From Pleodorina starrii (lineage: Eukaryota; Chlorophyta; Chlorophyceae; Chlamydomonadales; Volvocaceae), in NCBI GenBank assembly GCA_030267565.1, contig BRXU01000015.1, forward strand, positions 2,913,001-2,977,000: a stretch of 64,000 nt of DNA. Reading direction: 5' to 3'. Position 1 is the stretch's first letter. Every line of letters starts with the position of its first letter. The position numbers and the translations under genes were made by a program. The notes below the pieces were generated by a model. That model searched no databases. It was given only the letters and a program-made list of their open reading frames with translations, and was not told where the DNA came from. Shown in pieces: positions 11,601-23,763 of the stretch.

Positions 11601-14600
11601 ACACAACAGTGGTCATGTTTCCTTCAAAAGGAAATCAGGCACCAAACCGCAACAGAGGGTGTCTTCGCCCACCTTGGTGTGCTTTGTTGGACGGAACCTC
11701 ACGGCCGTCATATCGTACGACCAAGTGCTGAGCGTGCGGAGGGCCGCAACGCTGCAGGCGTGAGTGAGGATGATGTCCTCCGCAGCGATGGTGATGCCCG
11801 CGGCACTGCCGCCGCAGCCCTGCGTCACCGCCGCAGCAGTGGCCGCGGCCGCCTCCGAGATGGAGGCGCAGGTTGGAGACGAGGCCGCGCGGGCCGCGAG
11901 CGCCGCCAGCCACGCGTCCTTCCACGGCCGGATGCTGGGAAGCTCCTGGCGCAGCCGAGTTACCGCCGCGGAAAGAACGTCCAGCTGCGAGGCACACGGA
12001 AAGCAACGAGCATGGGTTTTCAGGCGCTCGCGTGTTGCCGAAGCGTAGTAAGTAACGACGGCCCTCTCGCAGTGGCCTGGCGCACGACGATACATGACGC
12101 GTAGGATGAGGCCCATGCTTTTCCGAATCGGATAGACAGGGGAAGCCGGGGAAGCGGCCAAACCCCCACCTGCTGCTTCACGGCCACCAGCGATGTCAGG
12201 TCAGACCCGAGCAGCAGATCCGCCGTCCGGGAGGCGGACTGGCGGACAAGGTCATCAATCGCCCCCGACAGCTGGTCGATGATGGCGACCCCGCCCTCCA
12301 TATGCAGGTCCGGCCTGCGAGCGCAGAAGGTAAAGAGACATAAAGACACAAGGTCACCCCTTGCCATACCACGACCATGAACTCACAAAGCTGCGACTGC
12401 AATTTGCAACACGCACCTGGTGTTCGTGAGCATGAGAAGTTGCTGCGCGGCCGTGTCCTCGTGCATAGGACGGAATAGGCCCTGGAAGGCCACCGTGCTG
12501 GTGGCGACGTCCGGGGCGCCCGGCGGGACGGCCAATCCGAGCTTGGAGCGTACAGCCTGAGCCTACAAGCGCGAGAACCGCTGACAGGGTTCAGGTTTGC
12601 GTCGTCACGGATTTTGCTGCTAATTTCTCTACAAGGACGATAGCTTACCTTGTAAGTGCCCCACACTTTGCGTGCAGCCATCTGCACGAACGTGCCGAGG
12701 CACCACTTCGCCTGGCGGCGGTACAGCAGCTCCAGGCGGCCCGCGGTGGGCGGCTCGGGATAGCCAGTTGCGGTGGCTTGAGCCTGCAGACAGACAGAGC
12801 CATAATCGCCATGCATCCATAAAAGGACCGAAGAGGGCTCATTTGTTACGTTACGGATGTTCACGCCATGCACGGGGCATATGCGGGGCATAATCCCACC
12901 TGTTGCATCTGCAGTGCGTCGACGGCGTCCTTGAAGAGCGTCAGAACCGTCAGTCCAGCAGACAGCGGTAGCTCAGCAATCTTGCCGGCGGCGCCCTCGC
13001 CGCCCGTGGCAACCAGAACGCCCCTGCTGGCAAGCTCCCACGGGACGCTGCCGCGCGCATCGGAGCTAAGGCCGGTGCCTGGCGCGCCTCCATATGGCCG
13101 CGACGGGTCCAGAAGTAGCAGCGGCGACAGGTCCGCGGCGGCAGCCAGGTTGGCGCGGAACGACAGGAGCGGCTCCAGCGACGGCAGGCCAAAGGCCAGG
13201 AAGTTGCGGAGCTCAGACGACAGGGCTTCCAGCTGTATGTTAGAGGGACCTGCGCGCCAAAGGAAGCCTATAAGGAAGGACATCACACCAATCCCTGCGT
13301 GGGGCCGCGTTTGCACGACAGTACCATGTCAACCACAGGCGAGATCCGATGCGCAAGTACGTACCGTCTTTCATGCTCTTGCCACGCTGGCGTCGCTGGT
13401 TCAGCCAGCGGGCCAGCTCCTCGGCCATCAACTCGGTCAGGTTGCGCAGGCGGGCCAAGCCATGGGCATCCAGGCCAGAGCCCTGGGCGGCATCGCACGC
13501 CCAGGCATGCACGTCCTGGTCCGAGACAGCGCCGGCTCCACCATCTGCAGGTCACATGCGTTAAAAATACCAAACGTGCGTTTCCAGAGCAAACGACGGT
13601 GACGCACTGTGGACACCAGCAGCTGCTGTCGTCTTTGCTGACCGCTGTGCAAACACGGAAACATACTGCCAACGCACGAGCCGTCTTACCTGAGCGGTTA
13701 CGAGTGCTGCCCCTGCTCTTGATCGATGTGACGAGCTTCTTAAAACTGGCCCTTGCGCCACTGGCCGCTGCACCTTTGCGCGACGCCCGGAAAGTGCGCT
13801 GTCCCGGCGTCAGGCCAACAGGCGCGCTGGTCCGCTCAGCGCCCGTCGCGAAGCCAGCGTTCGCGAGGAACACCTTCATAAGGGCAAAGCGTAAAAAAAC
13901 AAGCAAAGCAAGGTACAGGCGGAGTTTGCATGTGACAAGTGTGTAGGCATGAAGACAGGCTGTGGCTGTGAGGCTTTTTGAAACAAAAACCCGGAGCACC
14001 GCCCGAAGGTGCCCACCTGCATGTCGTTCGCAATGAAGAGTAGGCGCTGGCAGCTCTGCTCCTCCCGCGCTTTGTTGACGTTTTCCAGCTCTTGAGCTTT
14101 GGTCGCGACCTCCCGGAATGCCGCCGCTCCCTTGAGCGAGCCAAACCCGCCGCCGACGCCCACAACGCCGCCGGCCACACCGCCACCTGCGGATGGTCGC
14201 GGTTTGCCGCGTCCGCCGGCAGCATTCGTGTCAGCCTCGCCGCTGGCCTGCTGTTGTTCAGTGAAGTTGGTACCACCCAGCACCTGTCCGGCGGGCCCAA
14301 CGCTGAGAACGGCCACTGCGCCGTCACGGGAAGCTGCCTCTGCCATGATGCCTGGAAGAAATTCGCCCGACAACGTCTGCGGCTGCTGGCCTGCCACGCC
14401 GACGCCATACGCCCCATAATTGGCTCCCTGCACGCCAAACAACGCACTTGGTTCGAGGTCCATGCTCGCAATCTCCCGCGGGTCCGCCAAGTAGGGCGCA
14501 GGCAGGGCGCTGAAGCCGGCCATAGCGGTCGGGAAGTCGGCGCCGTAGTAAGCATCCAGGGCCGGGTCGGAGGAAGCGCCGGCCGCGATGATGACGTCAT

Positions 14601-17600
14601 CGTATTGGGGGACGGAAGGGTAGGGAGGTAATGGAGCCTTGTCGCCGGTGGCGGCGCGCCTGCTGAACATCTTCTTGATACGCTTAAAGGGCGAGGACGC
14701 AGTTTTCTTGACACCCTGGGGGGCCTGCTGCTGAGCCATGCCGCTGCCGTCATAGTGCGCCTGGGTGGTCATGCCGTCGTAGCTCGATCTGAGATCACCG
14801 AAGTCGGGCCGCTGTAGGTATGGCGCGTCCATTTGGCTCTGTGACATGTGGAGGTCCTCACTGTAGCCGCCATTGGCATCCACGTGCTGCCGCATCTCCG
14901 AGAGCCGCACACTGGAGCCTTCGTAGCAGGAGTGCTGCCGCGCCGCCGAGTCGATTTGCGGGGTTGCCCCCAGGTCATCGCAACCAATCCGGACAGTACC
15001 GCTGTAGTCGAACTGCTGCTTGTGGCCCGCAGAGTCCAATTTGGACGGCGTGACGACCTCCGTAATGCCGCCCTCGGCAGTCGTGCCAGCGGCCATGCCG
15101 GCTTGCTCCAGTGCAGCAAGCGCTGGCGGCGCCGACGCGCCGCCCTCGCTAGCGATCCAGATGGCCACCGTCGCGCGCTCCTGCTCCGCGACGGCCTCGC
15201 GCGCCGCGCTGGGATAGATGTAGAGCGGGTTGGTGCTCAGGGCGGCCGGTGCAGTAAGGCGCGGGGCGCCCGCGGGCGACCTGCTCGTGAGTGGACCGCC
15301 GCTCGCGCCGCCAGCGCTAACAGCAACATTGGTGTTGTTTACGGCGGCGGCGGGACTGACCGCGTTGCCCTCAAGCCACGACGCCGATGGTACAGGCGGC
15401 TGCGGCCAGAGCAGATCGGCGGCGGGCCACGGCTGCTGGGCCTGAGCTTGCGTCTTCGGCGTTTGCGCCGGCGCTGGCTCAGCGGCCGCCTCCTTGGGCG
15501 GCTCTGCGGCGGCAACCTGGGGGTGCGAGCACTCATCAACGGCGGTGCCCGAGTCGCAGGCCTCCTCCTCGCTGTCCAGTGCGGCCATCAGGCCCTCGCA
15601 GTCGCTGACGCTACTGACGGTGCACTCGACGCCGTCCTCGGTGCCCTCCGTGCCGGTGTTTGTGGTGGCGAGCCGCGCGCCGCTGCTTCCCGCCCAGTTC
15701 TGATCGCAAGATCCGCCGCGGTGGACGGACGACGTGTTGGCCGCGGCCATGGAGCCAGCCTCCGCCGCGGGCGTCATCGCGGCGCGGGGGGCCTGGGCAT
15801 CAACGGACGCCGGCGCCACGGGCGACAGCTTCTCGGAACTTGGCGTCTGGCCCTCGGGGACGGACTGAAGCGGGGCGTTGAGGCACGCGACGTTTGCCGC
15901 GCCGGTCGGGTTGGTGCCGCCGGCCGCAAACCACTCGCGTAGGCGAAGGTAGGGGTCGTTCCGGAACTCGCCGGGGCGGCCAAGGGCCCAATCCATGCCG
16001 TCCGCGGTGATGCTAGCGATCAGGTTGCCTGTGTCGGCTGAGTCCTCGGTGGTCCGCTGCGAGGGGCCGAGAGTGGCCATGTCCGTTTGTCCACCGGCAG
16101 GAGGCGGGGCAAGCGCACCGCCAGGCGCAGGAGCTCCCGATCCTGGGAGGGGCTCCGGCGCCATGGCTTCCACGGAAGACGCGGTGGAGCGGCTGCGTCC
16201 ACGGAGTGCCTTGGCCTTCCACATGCGTCCGATGCCCGCGGCAATACTGGCGGCAGCAGCCTCGGCGGCGATCGGGTCCGCGCCCTCACCGCTGACTCCA
16301 GCAGTGTTCGTGGGCACGGAGATGCCAGTGCCACGCGCCGATACGGGCGCCGACAGGGGATGGCCTGTGGGCATTTGCAGCATGATGGAGTTATTGAGAG
16401 CCGACATATGAGGAAATAGCATACTATGTTCTGAAAGCAGCAAGAACTGCAGCTTCGAGCGCGTACCTTCGTACGATGTCTGGACCATGGCGGGCAGCGA
16501 GCGCCGCTGATGCGAAGGTCCTGCAGGCGGCAGCGCCGACGGCGCGGCCGGGGGCTGCGGCACACCCAGGACGCCGCTCGCTACCGGCGTCACGATGGAG
16601 TTCAGCAGCTGGGCGAGGTGTGCGGCGCAGTGCACGCGCAGCAGCGGCTCCATCCAGTCCATGTTTTCGTTGAGGAAGCCGTGCAGCCCCTTGATGTAGG
16701 ACACCATTCGAACGACGTCCGGCATGTCGGCGGGAGTGAACGCACACCTGCATGGGAGAGAAAAGACCCGGGACAGGGGTTTCTTGGACAACGGACGACT
16801 GCTGGTGAACAGAGCGAACTCCTATATTATAACCGCCCATAACTAGCAGAAACAAATTGCGAAACATCTCGGCTCACCTTGGAATGCTCGCCTTGGCCTG
16901 CGGATGCTCGGCGCATGCACCCTCGGCTGCCGCCGCGCGGGCCTCCTCCTCCAGCCGCTGCCGGCGCTGCCATGATCGGAAGGCGTCTAGCTGTAGGACG
17001 GACACCTGCCAGTCCTGAAGGAGCTGAGTGCCGCGGGCCGCAAGGATGCCGATGGCCTTACTCAGGTGCGCTTGGCTGCTCGGGCGGCAGGCCAGTGGGA
17101 CGTCAGGGTTCGAGGTCCGCAAGTCCGTGGCTCCAGAACTCCCGCCGGCGCTGCTGTCACGCCCGTCTTCAGCCATGCGCTGCTTCTCAGACTCAAATTG
17201 CAGCTTGCGTGCGAGGACCTCCTCAACCAAACGGCCATAGTCGGCCGCGGCCGCCGCAGCGACGGTGGCCAAGCAGTATCTACAAGTGGGCAGGCGACAC
17301 ACGAATTAAAGGTTTCGGCAGTGAATCGCAACTGTTTGGCATTTGCTGTATAATGAACAGGGCGCCTCTATGAACCTCAGCTCAGCAAACAAATTTATGA
17401 AGGTACGAAGCGCGTCGACATGAAGTTCCCACCTTTCCTCCAAGGCAGCCACCACGACGCCGCCCGGCGACTCCCCCGGCTGACCCAGCTGAGGCAGGCC
17501 CTGAACAGGCGTCAGGAGATCGACGAAGACATCACCGTATCCCGGCACAATGGGCGTGGTCCGCAGAGCCGAGACGCACGCGCGGAGTTTCTGCACGGAA

Positions 17601-19228
17601 AGGCCGTGCGTCTTCGGGGTGACGCCGGTTGTGCCCTCCGTGCTTTGGGCATGGAGTGCCTGGTGCTCCTGCGCGCGCACGTAGATCAAGGGGCCCACGT
17701 AATTTTCAGTTTCCAGTTGCCAAGACACAACCCGTGGAAGGTCTACCCGCGCCATCGCCGCGTTCTAAATACGCAATACAATGCGACGGGTTGGCGGGAA
17801 TAAACCCTCTGCAGGTCTTATCTCGTACCTGCTCCACGCTGTCTACGTTGCAGTACAGGTGTACGAGCAGCGACAGCGCAATCCGGGCGCTGCTCTTGGC
17901 AGCGACGTTGACATCGGCGATGCCACCGTTCAAGTCCCCGCCCGCCTGCATGTTGCCGGATGAGAATCCAAACTTGGACTTCAGAGTTCCTCCCCACTTG
18001 CGTTCGCCGTCGTGTCCACCGGCGCCATCGACGGCGGCCAGCTGGAACTCCAGCAGCTTGGACAGCGCGTTCTTGGTCTGCGTGAGGGTATCCGGTTGCT
18101 CCATGAGCATATCCCGCAGCAAGACCAGGCACGCCGTAGGCATGTTGAAAAAATCCTGCGGTCCACCAGGAAATGCTTCGTCAAATTCACCAGTGCACTT
18201 TGCGTGGTGACATCCACGTTCGTGCATGCAGCGTAATGAAGTGAAGAATTGCAGGGGCGTTGGGTACAGGGAAGGACGAATCACAAGAAGCTGTATACGG
18301 CAACCAACTGGATTACAACCCTATCCAAAGGTTTGAGATGTGGGAAATAAATGTCGACGTACCTGGACAGCTGTCAGGAGCTGTTGCTCGTCGCCCTCTT
18401 GCGCCGTGACGGCCGACAGCGCAATCCGCAGGGCTTGCTTGGAGTCCTTTAAGCAGTCCAGGATGTGCATGGACGCCAGCAGCTTTGAAAGCAGCCTACA
18501 GAGGGCACATGTGGGCACGTGTCCATTGGGTTGGTGCATCCGCCGGCTGGTACTGTCAGCTGCTGCACGTGCGCACACAGTACGTCGTGTGCTTGCGGCT
18601 GTGGATGGTCGTCTGCTTGTGTCGGCACAGGGGCCTGCTCCTAGGACACGCCCGGCTGCGGCTGCCGAGCAGCAAGAGTAATGCTTCAAAGGATGTGTTT
18701 ACCCGAGTTCGTGTCGAGTGCCATTTGCGCAACCCTCTATTCCGCTCACCTGTACAGCTCAGCTGTTGAAATCGGTGGACAGTTGGGGTTCATGGGCGCA
18801 GGGTGCCGAAGCAGAGACTCGCGCCACAGCTCGCAAGCACTGACTGTGCAAGACAGGACGTCGCAAGCGAGGCGGCAATACGGCCCATTATCCTCTCCTC
18901 CGGCCGGAGCGCTGGTGTCCGTGCTCTGTGCCTGCGGAAGACGGCGGTCGAGAAGCTCATAAATGATGCACAGCTTGCGCCACAAAGCCCACAAAGGCGC
19001 GCGCGATGGCAGGCAAAGTCAGATCGGCTTGTACACGTTGCGCACCTGAATGTTGCTCGTCGGGCCGGCCAGGAAGACTTGGTTCTGAAGTATCTCAAGT
19101 TGTCGAATGGCCACACCGAGGGGGTGCATCGCGACGGCGGGTGTATCTTCGGCCTCCTCAGCACCAGGCATATCCGGCATAAACGCATGCTCATCCGTGC
19201 CGACGTCCGCTAGCTCCTTTGTGTCCAT
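8601..19228 (-). CDS. SRA1: SRA1/PIR121 (CYFIP family) WAVE-complex subunit
   Basis: CYFIP/SRA1 proteins hold the WAVE/SCAR complex inactive until Rac/ROP binds, and so control Arp2/3 actin nucleation. Exons in coding order: 19228-19046, 18973-18750, 18495-18363, 18155-17829, 17668-17433, 17279-16878, 16747-14017, 13873-13690, 13544-13365, 13249-12900, 12783-12649, 12562-12417, 12314-12170, 11984-11673, 11534-11274, 11132-10956, 10802-10695, 10562-10517, 10425-10215, 10130-9906, 9744-9597, 9491-9108, 9008-8601. All phases join, giving 2551 residues. Blocks that align with remembered plant PIR and human CYFIP include QKLRACVSALRTTPIVPGYG, DMPDVVRMVSYIKGLHGF, SRTADLLLGSDLTSLVAV, HVQALHGLLGLTGLGRW, LGNTMAAVALTDSVLAEL and SASRLWSVVQVQLA with a following VGDGV. 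The usual length is about 1250-1290. The excess is an Ala/Gly/Ser/Pro-rich insertion of about 800 residues in the 2.7 kb exon (roughly residues 560-1380) and a Gln/Pro-rich tail after about 2290. A short optional intron at 16466-16394 is possible inside the large exon. Individual splice sites are inferred. Confidence 0.9.
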
Positions 19229-21696
19229 GGTCGCGACCAAAAATGGAGTTGACCAAGTCCAACCCCAATATTCTTCAGCGCCGCCCTCAACAGGTCAATG
19301 CCATACGGATTAGGAATTAGAAAGCAGATTGAGTGATTTCTCGAGCGTAGTGCCCCTGTCAAGACTTGAATGGGCGGGTAACAACAAGGTAAGATTCTAA
19401 AGGCAGCTAAAGTGTCATGTAAAGGTCTAGTTTATGAAAGGTCCATTTGCTGCTTGGAAAGCGACGCGCGTGTTGCAGGTGATGTTATTTTATGGCAAGA
19501 CGTGGATTTTGGATCCGATTCCTGCCAATTTCTCCTTACTGGCGCTCAAAGCTTTGTTCTTACTCTTTTGGAAAATAACAGGTTTGCTTATATGCGTGTT
19601 ATAAAATAATTTCATGTCTAAGCCTGGTCCGTGCCAGCTGTGACGAGCGGCAACATCATCCCATCCCGTTCCAACCAAAACGTTTTTTATCATGTGCAGC
19701 AAAACTATTACCACAAAGCACCGATGCTTTTATCACGTATGTAAACATGTGTTCGTTTTTCCCCTCGTTATCCCCAACCACCCGCCCACCCCCACCCCCC
19801 TCGGCAGAAAGTCCGGCCACCGTGCAAGCACACGCTGAACCCGAAAATCACGAAGAGTGCCAGCGGATCCAGTCTTGCCTCACCGCCGGGGGCACTTAGA
19901 GCATATAGGCTATTCCCACTCTGCGTGCTGCAACCACGCATGGTGGCAACCACGCATCCGTGGTGAATGGGCCTACATGGGTTGCCCCACCAGGCCCCAC
20001 CGATCCCACATCCCAAGCCTGGCCAACCACCGGATCATATCACCCACAGCTTGGACGCAGCGTAGGTCAATGCCAGGCGCAATTGACAAAAATGCCACGC
20101 GCCCCAACGGCGCCGGCTAGCGCCTTCTCCTGTGACGTATTGTATGCGGTCCCCAGGTTCTGCGCGTGGGTCCAGCTCTTCCCGGCTCTTCCTGGTTGCA
20201 ACCTTCATGCCTGGGCAGCACGTCGCTTCTAGTGGCCCCGAAAGCCAAGCGCAGCCCACGAATCATTCATAGCGCAGCCCGCGAACTGGAGGACTATTGG
20301 CGCTTCCCCTGCCTTCCACCTCCCGCGTCACCCTTCAGTAGTCCTGGGCCTTCCAAGGACTTCGGGCAGGACGCGTGGCAGCTTTCTGGGCGGTATGCGG
20401 CTGGTAGAGCTGCCCCGCTTGGCAAATTCCCCCGAGTGTTGTTGATATGTCGCCGCGGGTGTTCACTGTCCGGGCGTTGCCTCCAAATATCCGCCCACGG
20501 ATATTTGGATAGAGTCTCTGGTCGCTTGGACCCTCCCATCGCACCGGTGTCAGGTGTGGCAGGAGGCGCAGGGTGTAGCGCACCGGTACATGGACAACAC
20601 TTCCCGAACCCACCGAGGCAGGAGGCGTTCCAGCGACCTGGAACGTCAGAAGGGAAGGGGGGACGCCGCCGAAGCGCAGACCTCCTTGCACCTGCCCTGG
20701 TTGCCCCCATGCAAAGCAATCGGCGTGGTCTTTGGCATTCAGTGTAGGATGCGAGAGTTACAATGAGTGTAGGGGTGTGTGTGGGGGGGGGGGGATGACG
20801 GAGACCCGCACCCCAGGCAGGACGCACGAGCGCAGCGCCCCAAGACCCTCCCAGCACACCACCTGGGTGCAAAGCGCCGCGGGGATACCGTTATACTTCT
20901 TCCAGGCATCGCCTGCACCCCTAAGAACCTGCGTCTTGGTGCCTGGTCTTCGCCGCCTCACACTCAGTGCAACACGATCGCCTCGAAAACCGTCCTCTTC
21001 GAGATCGAGTCCGCTCGTGGCCCGCAGGGCGGGCCTGCACCAACGCTGGCTCGTGACGGCCCCAGGTCGTCGGTCAGGTCAAGAGGCTCCCTGCCACGCA
21101 ATCCGCGCTCGGCCCGGAACCGGGGCGACCTGGCTGCCGTGCGCCGGCGTGGGCCGTCTATCTACCGTCGCGAGGTGGCCATGTAGTGATCTCCGGGACG
21201 GCCGTGGCGTGCCGACGCCAGCGAGCTGCAGATCTCCGGAAGTTGGGACCCCCTTTCCCTGGAGCTGCAGTGCCGTACGTCCTGGGAACTGTGGGCTTCC
21301 AATGAGCTGTCAATGATGGCCAGTGCCCGGTGCCTGATAGTCGTGCAGCGTCCATAGCCTCCCCTAGCCCCAAGGCCAGCACGATCCACATGCCCTCGGA
21401 AGGCGGGCCAAGCACAAGGACTGGAACTCTGCCGTGAAAGGGATCCAACTCCCACACACTCCGGCGGGGAGACTAGAGTAAACAGCTCGCACCTTGCCCC
21501 GTCTTGCGGGACGGGGCTGCTCGACGGTCTGCAGACCGCAGACGGCCGTTAGTTGTAGGCTGGCAGCAGACGGCCTTTAGTCAGACGGCCTTGGCCTCTT
21601 TCATTCGCGTCAGCGCCGGACCTCGACTAGGGGCCCTCCTCGTTGAGCTCGCAGCCTAGCACGCCGGTCGAGATCCGCCAGCTCTGGTAGCTCTAC

Positions 21697-21786
21697 CTAA
21701 TTCTGCCTTCTTCTGCCTTCTTTTGCCTTATCCTGCCTAATTCTGCCTTCTCATGCCTTATTTTGCCTTCTGCTGCCTCCTTCTGC
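21697..21786. repeat. Imperfect TTCTGCCT repeat
   Basis: About ten degenerate copies of an 8-9 bp unit (TTCTGCCT, TTTTGCCT, AATTCTGCC) in the intergenic region. It follows short related duplications of GCAGACGGCC at about 21530-21590. Confidence 0.8.
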
Positions 21787-22864
21787 GGGTCTGAAGCGCA
21801 CTAACGACTGCTGCTGACGTGTGCCAAGCGCCTCCAGCGCTCCGCGCCTTGTCGCCGCCTCGGCCTAGGCACCGCCCGACTCTTGGCCCAAGCAGACCCA
21901 AGCCGCTGCCTTCGGCTGCCGTACGAGTGGGGCAATGCGTCAGTCACATAGACGCAGGCGAATGCGACTAGGCGAGCCTCCGGGTTGGCAACCAACGACT
22001 GCCGATGATGATGATATGGGTGTCCCTTGTCCGGAGCACCCCAATCCAGAGCCATCTTCGGCCAGCAATCAGGGCAATCCGTCCCGATGGCAGCATCCCC
22101 CTTTGCCACTCCACTTCATTTCAACTCATGCAAGGCATTCCATTCGTTCAACCGCCGCCCGTCCTTGACCCGTACCGCTGTGTACCCCCTAAAGAGGCAC
22201 GCCGCCACGAGCCGCCGCAGATTCAACGCCGCAGCGTCAGCGTGACAGGCAGCGCGGTAAACAACGCCAATGCCTTGCCCGGCGGCAGCTAGGCCGCCGT
22301 AAAATACGGTACAACCGCGCAGCGCCCGGCAAAGACCAACTCCCTACAATAATATCAGACCTGCTCCCTCCGTGATGCGGCGGCGCGCAGTCAGCTTTGA
22401 GTGCCCGGGGGCCCCAGCTGGCCGTCAAATGACGATTGAGCCTAACGCGACCGACAATGAGCGTGGCCTGGAGCAGCAAGGAACCCAGTCTCGTCGAAAA
22501 CAACCACCACCAGCGACAACCGGGGCCCCTCGCGCAGAACGACCCCCCCGCACACCCCGCCTGCGCGCTTGATACCGGTATGTACCCTCCTTCCGCGCGG
22601 CGTGTGCAGGGCCAGCCGCTCCGGTCTTTTTGATGCCCCTCGCCTGACAACCCCTACCACGGTAGACGGTACCGTTCCGTGCCTGGCAACCGCGAGAGCA
22701 ACAATCAACATCAGCAACAGCGCGCCAAGGGGCAACGCACAACTACCAACTACCAAGTACTCATCAATTCATCAATGGTTGCAATGCCGTGCGCGCAGCT
22801 GCGCGCGCGAGGCCTACCGGTACCTAGACATATCTCTACTTCTCTACCCAGTGAATTCCTGCGG

Positions 22865-22896
22865 GCCAGGCCCAGCCCAGCCCAGCCCAGCCCAGA
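22865..22896. repeat. (CCCAG)n short array
   Basis: About six CCCAG units in the region 3' of the EF-hand gene. Confidence 0.8.
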
Positions 22897-23763
22897 CCGC
22901 ATCGACCACCCCCGCCCCATCCCGCGCCGCGCGGTTTCGGAGCACCGAATGAATGCAGTAAACCATGTGGTGTGGTTCGCCAACGTCCTTTCGCACCAAC
23001 CCAATCACGATTGTACGACAGGACGATGCTCGAGGACCAAAGCTCCGAAACCGATTGCCCGCCGCCTAGTCGGGTGCGGTATAAAAACACGACCTGCACG
23101 GATTGCCGTTAAGGCCAGACGGCGCGCGCGCTCGAGAGCCGGCACGTGTTCGCGTCGCATTCGTATTCGCTCACGCGTGGGCGCGCGCCTGGCAGCTCAG
23201 AGCCGAGGCCCAGTGTCAGGGAGCGGCGGAGGCCGCAAGTGAGCGCGCACTGGCGCAGCCGCAAGTAATGCGCGTAGCTGCTTGGCTAACGCCCTTGACA
23301 ACAACAATCGAATCCCGGTCTTACGGCGGCCCCAAAACCCCTCCCCAAACCCTAACCAAACACGAGCATCAATCAACGCGAGGCGCCGCAAGCGCGCACG
23401 CACACGCCTCGCGGGGGCCTCGCGGCCCTCCACACACGCACTGGCGCAGCACTCCTGCCTGGACAACAAAGCTCCGCACGTCCTAAATGCACTTCTCTGC
23501 GGACCGGGTGCATGGAGCCCGTCGCGCAACCGTACCAGAGGCCATTCATTCCTCGCCACCGCATCCACGGTGTAGCGCCCCCGTCCCGCGCCTCTCCCAC
23601 CGGCGCTGCCCACCCCAGCTCCTTCCACCAGCACCTTTCGCCACCTGGCCCCTTCCCTCCTCCCCATCCCCCGCCTCTCCCCCTCCCTCGACCCCGCCCC
23701 CCGCGCTTCTTCATCAATCTTTCGTTCGTTCTCCCCCCCATTCCCACCCCCCCCTCTCCCCGC

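Larger units (their letters stand above)
19229..23763. other. Intergenic region, no gene recognised
   Basis: This is the upstream side of SRA1 and the downstream side of the EF-hand gene. 19300-19760 is distinctly AT-richer than the rest and probably holds the SRA1 promoter and 5' UTR. ORFs in 19760-23700 are short, compositionally biased and overlap on both strands. None shows a domain I recognise. Confidence 0.6.

Noticed and set aside
19500..23700. Possible retrotransposon in the large intergenic region
   Set aside because: No reverse transcriptase, integrase, RNase H or terminal repeat motif could be recognised in any frame.
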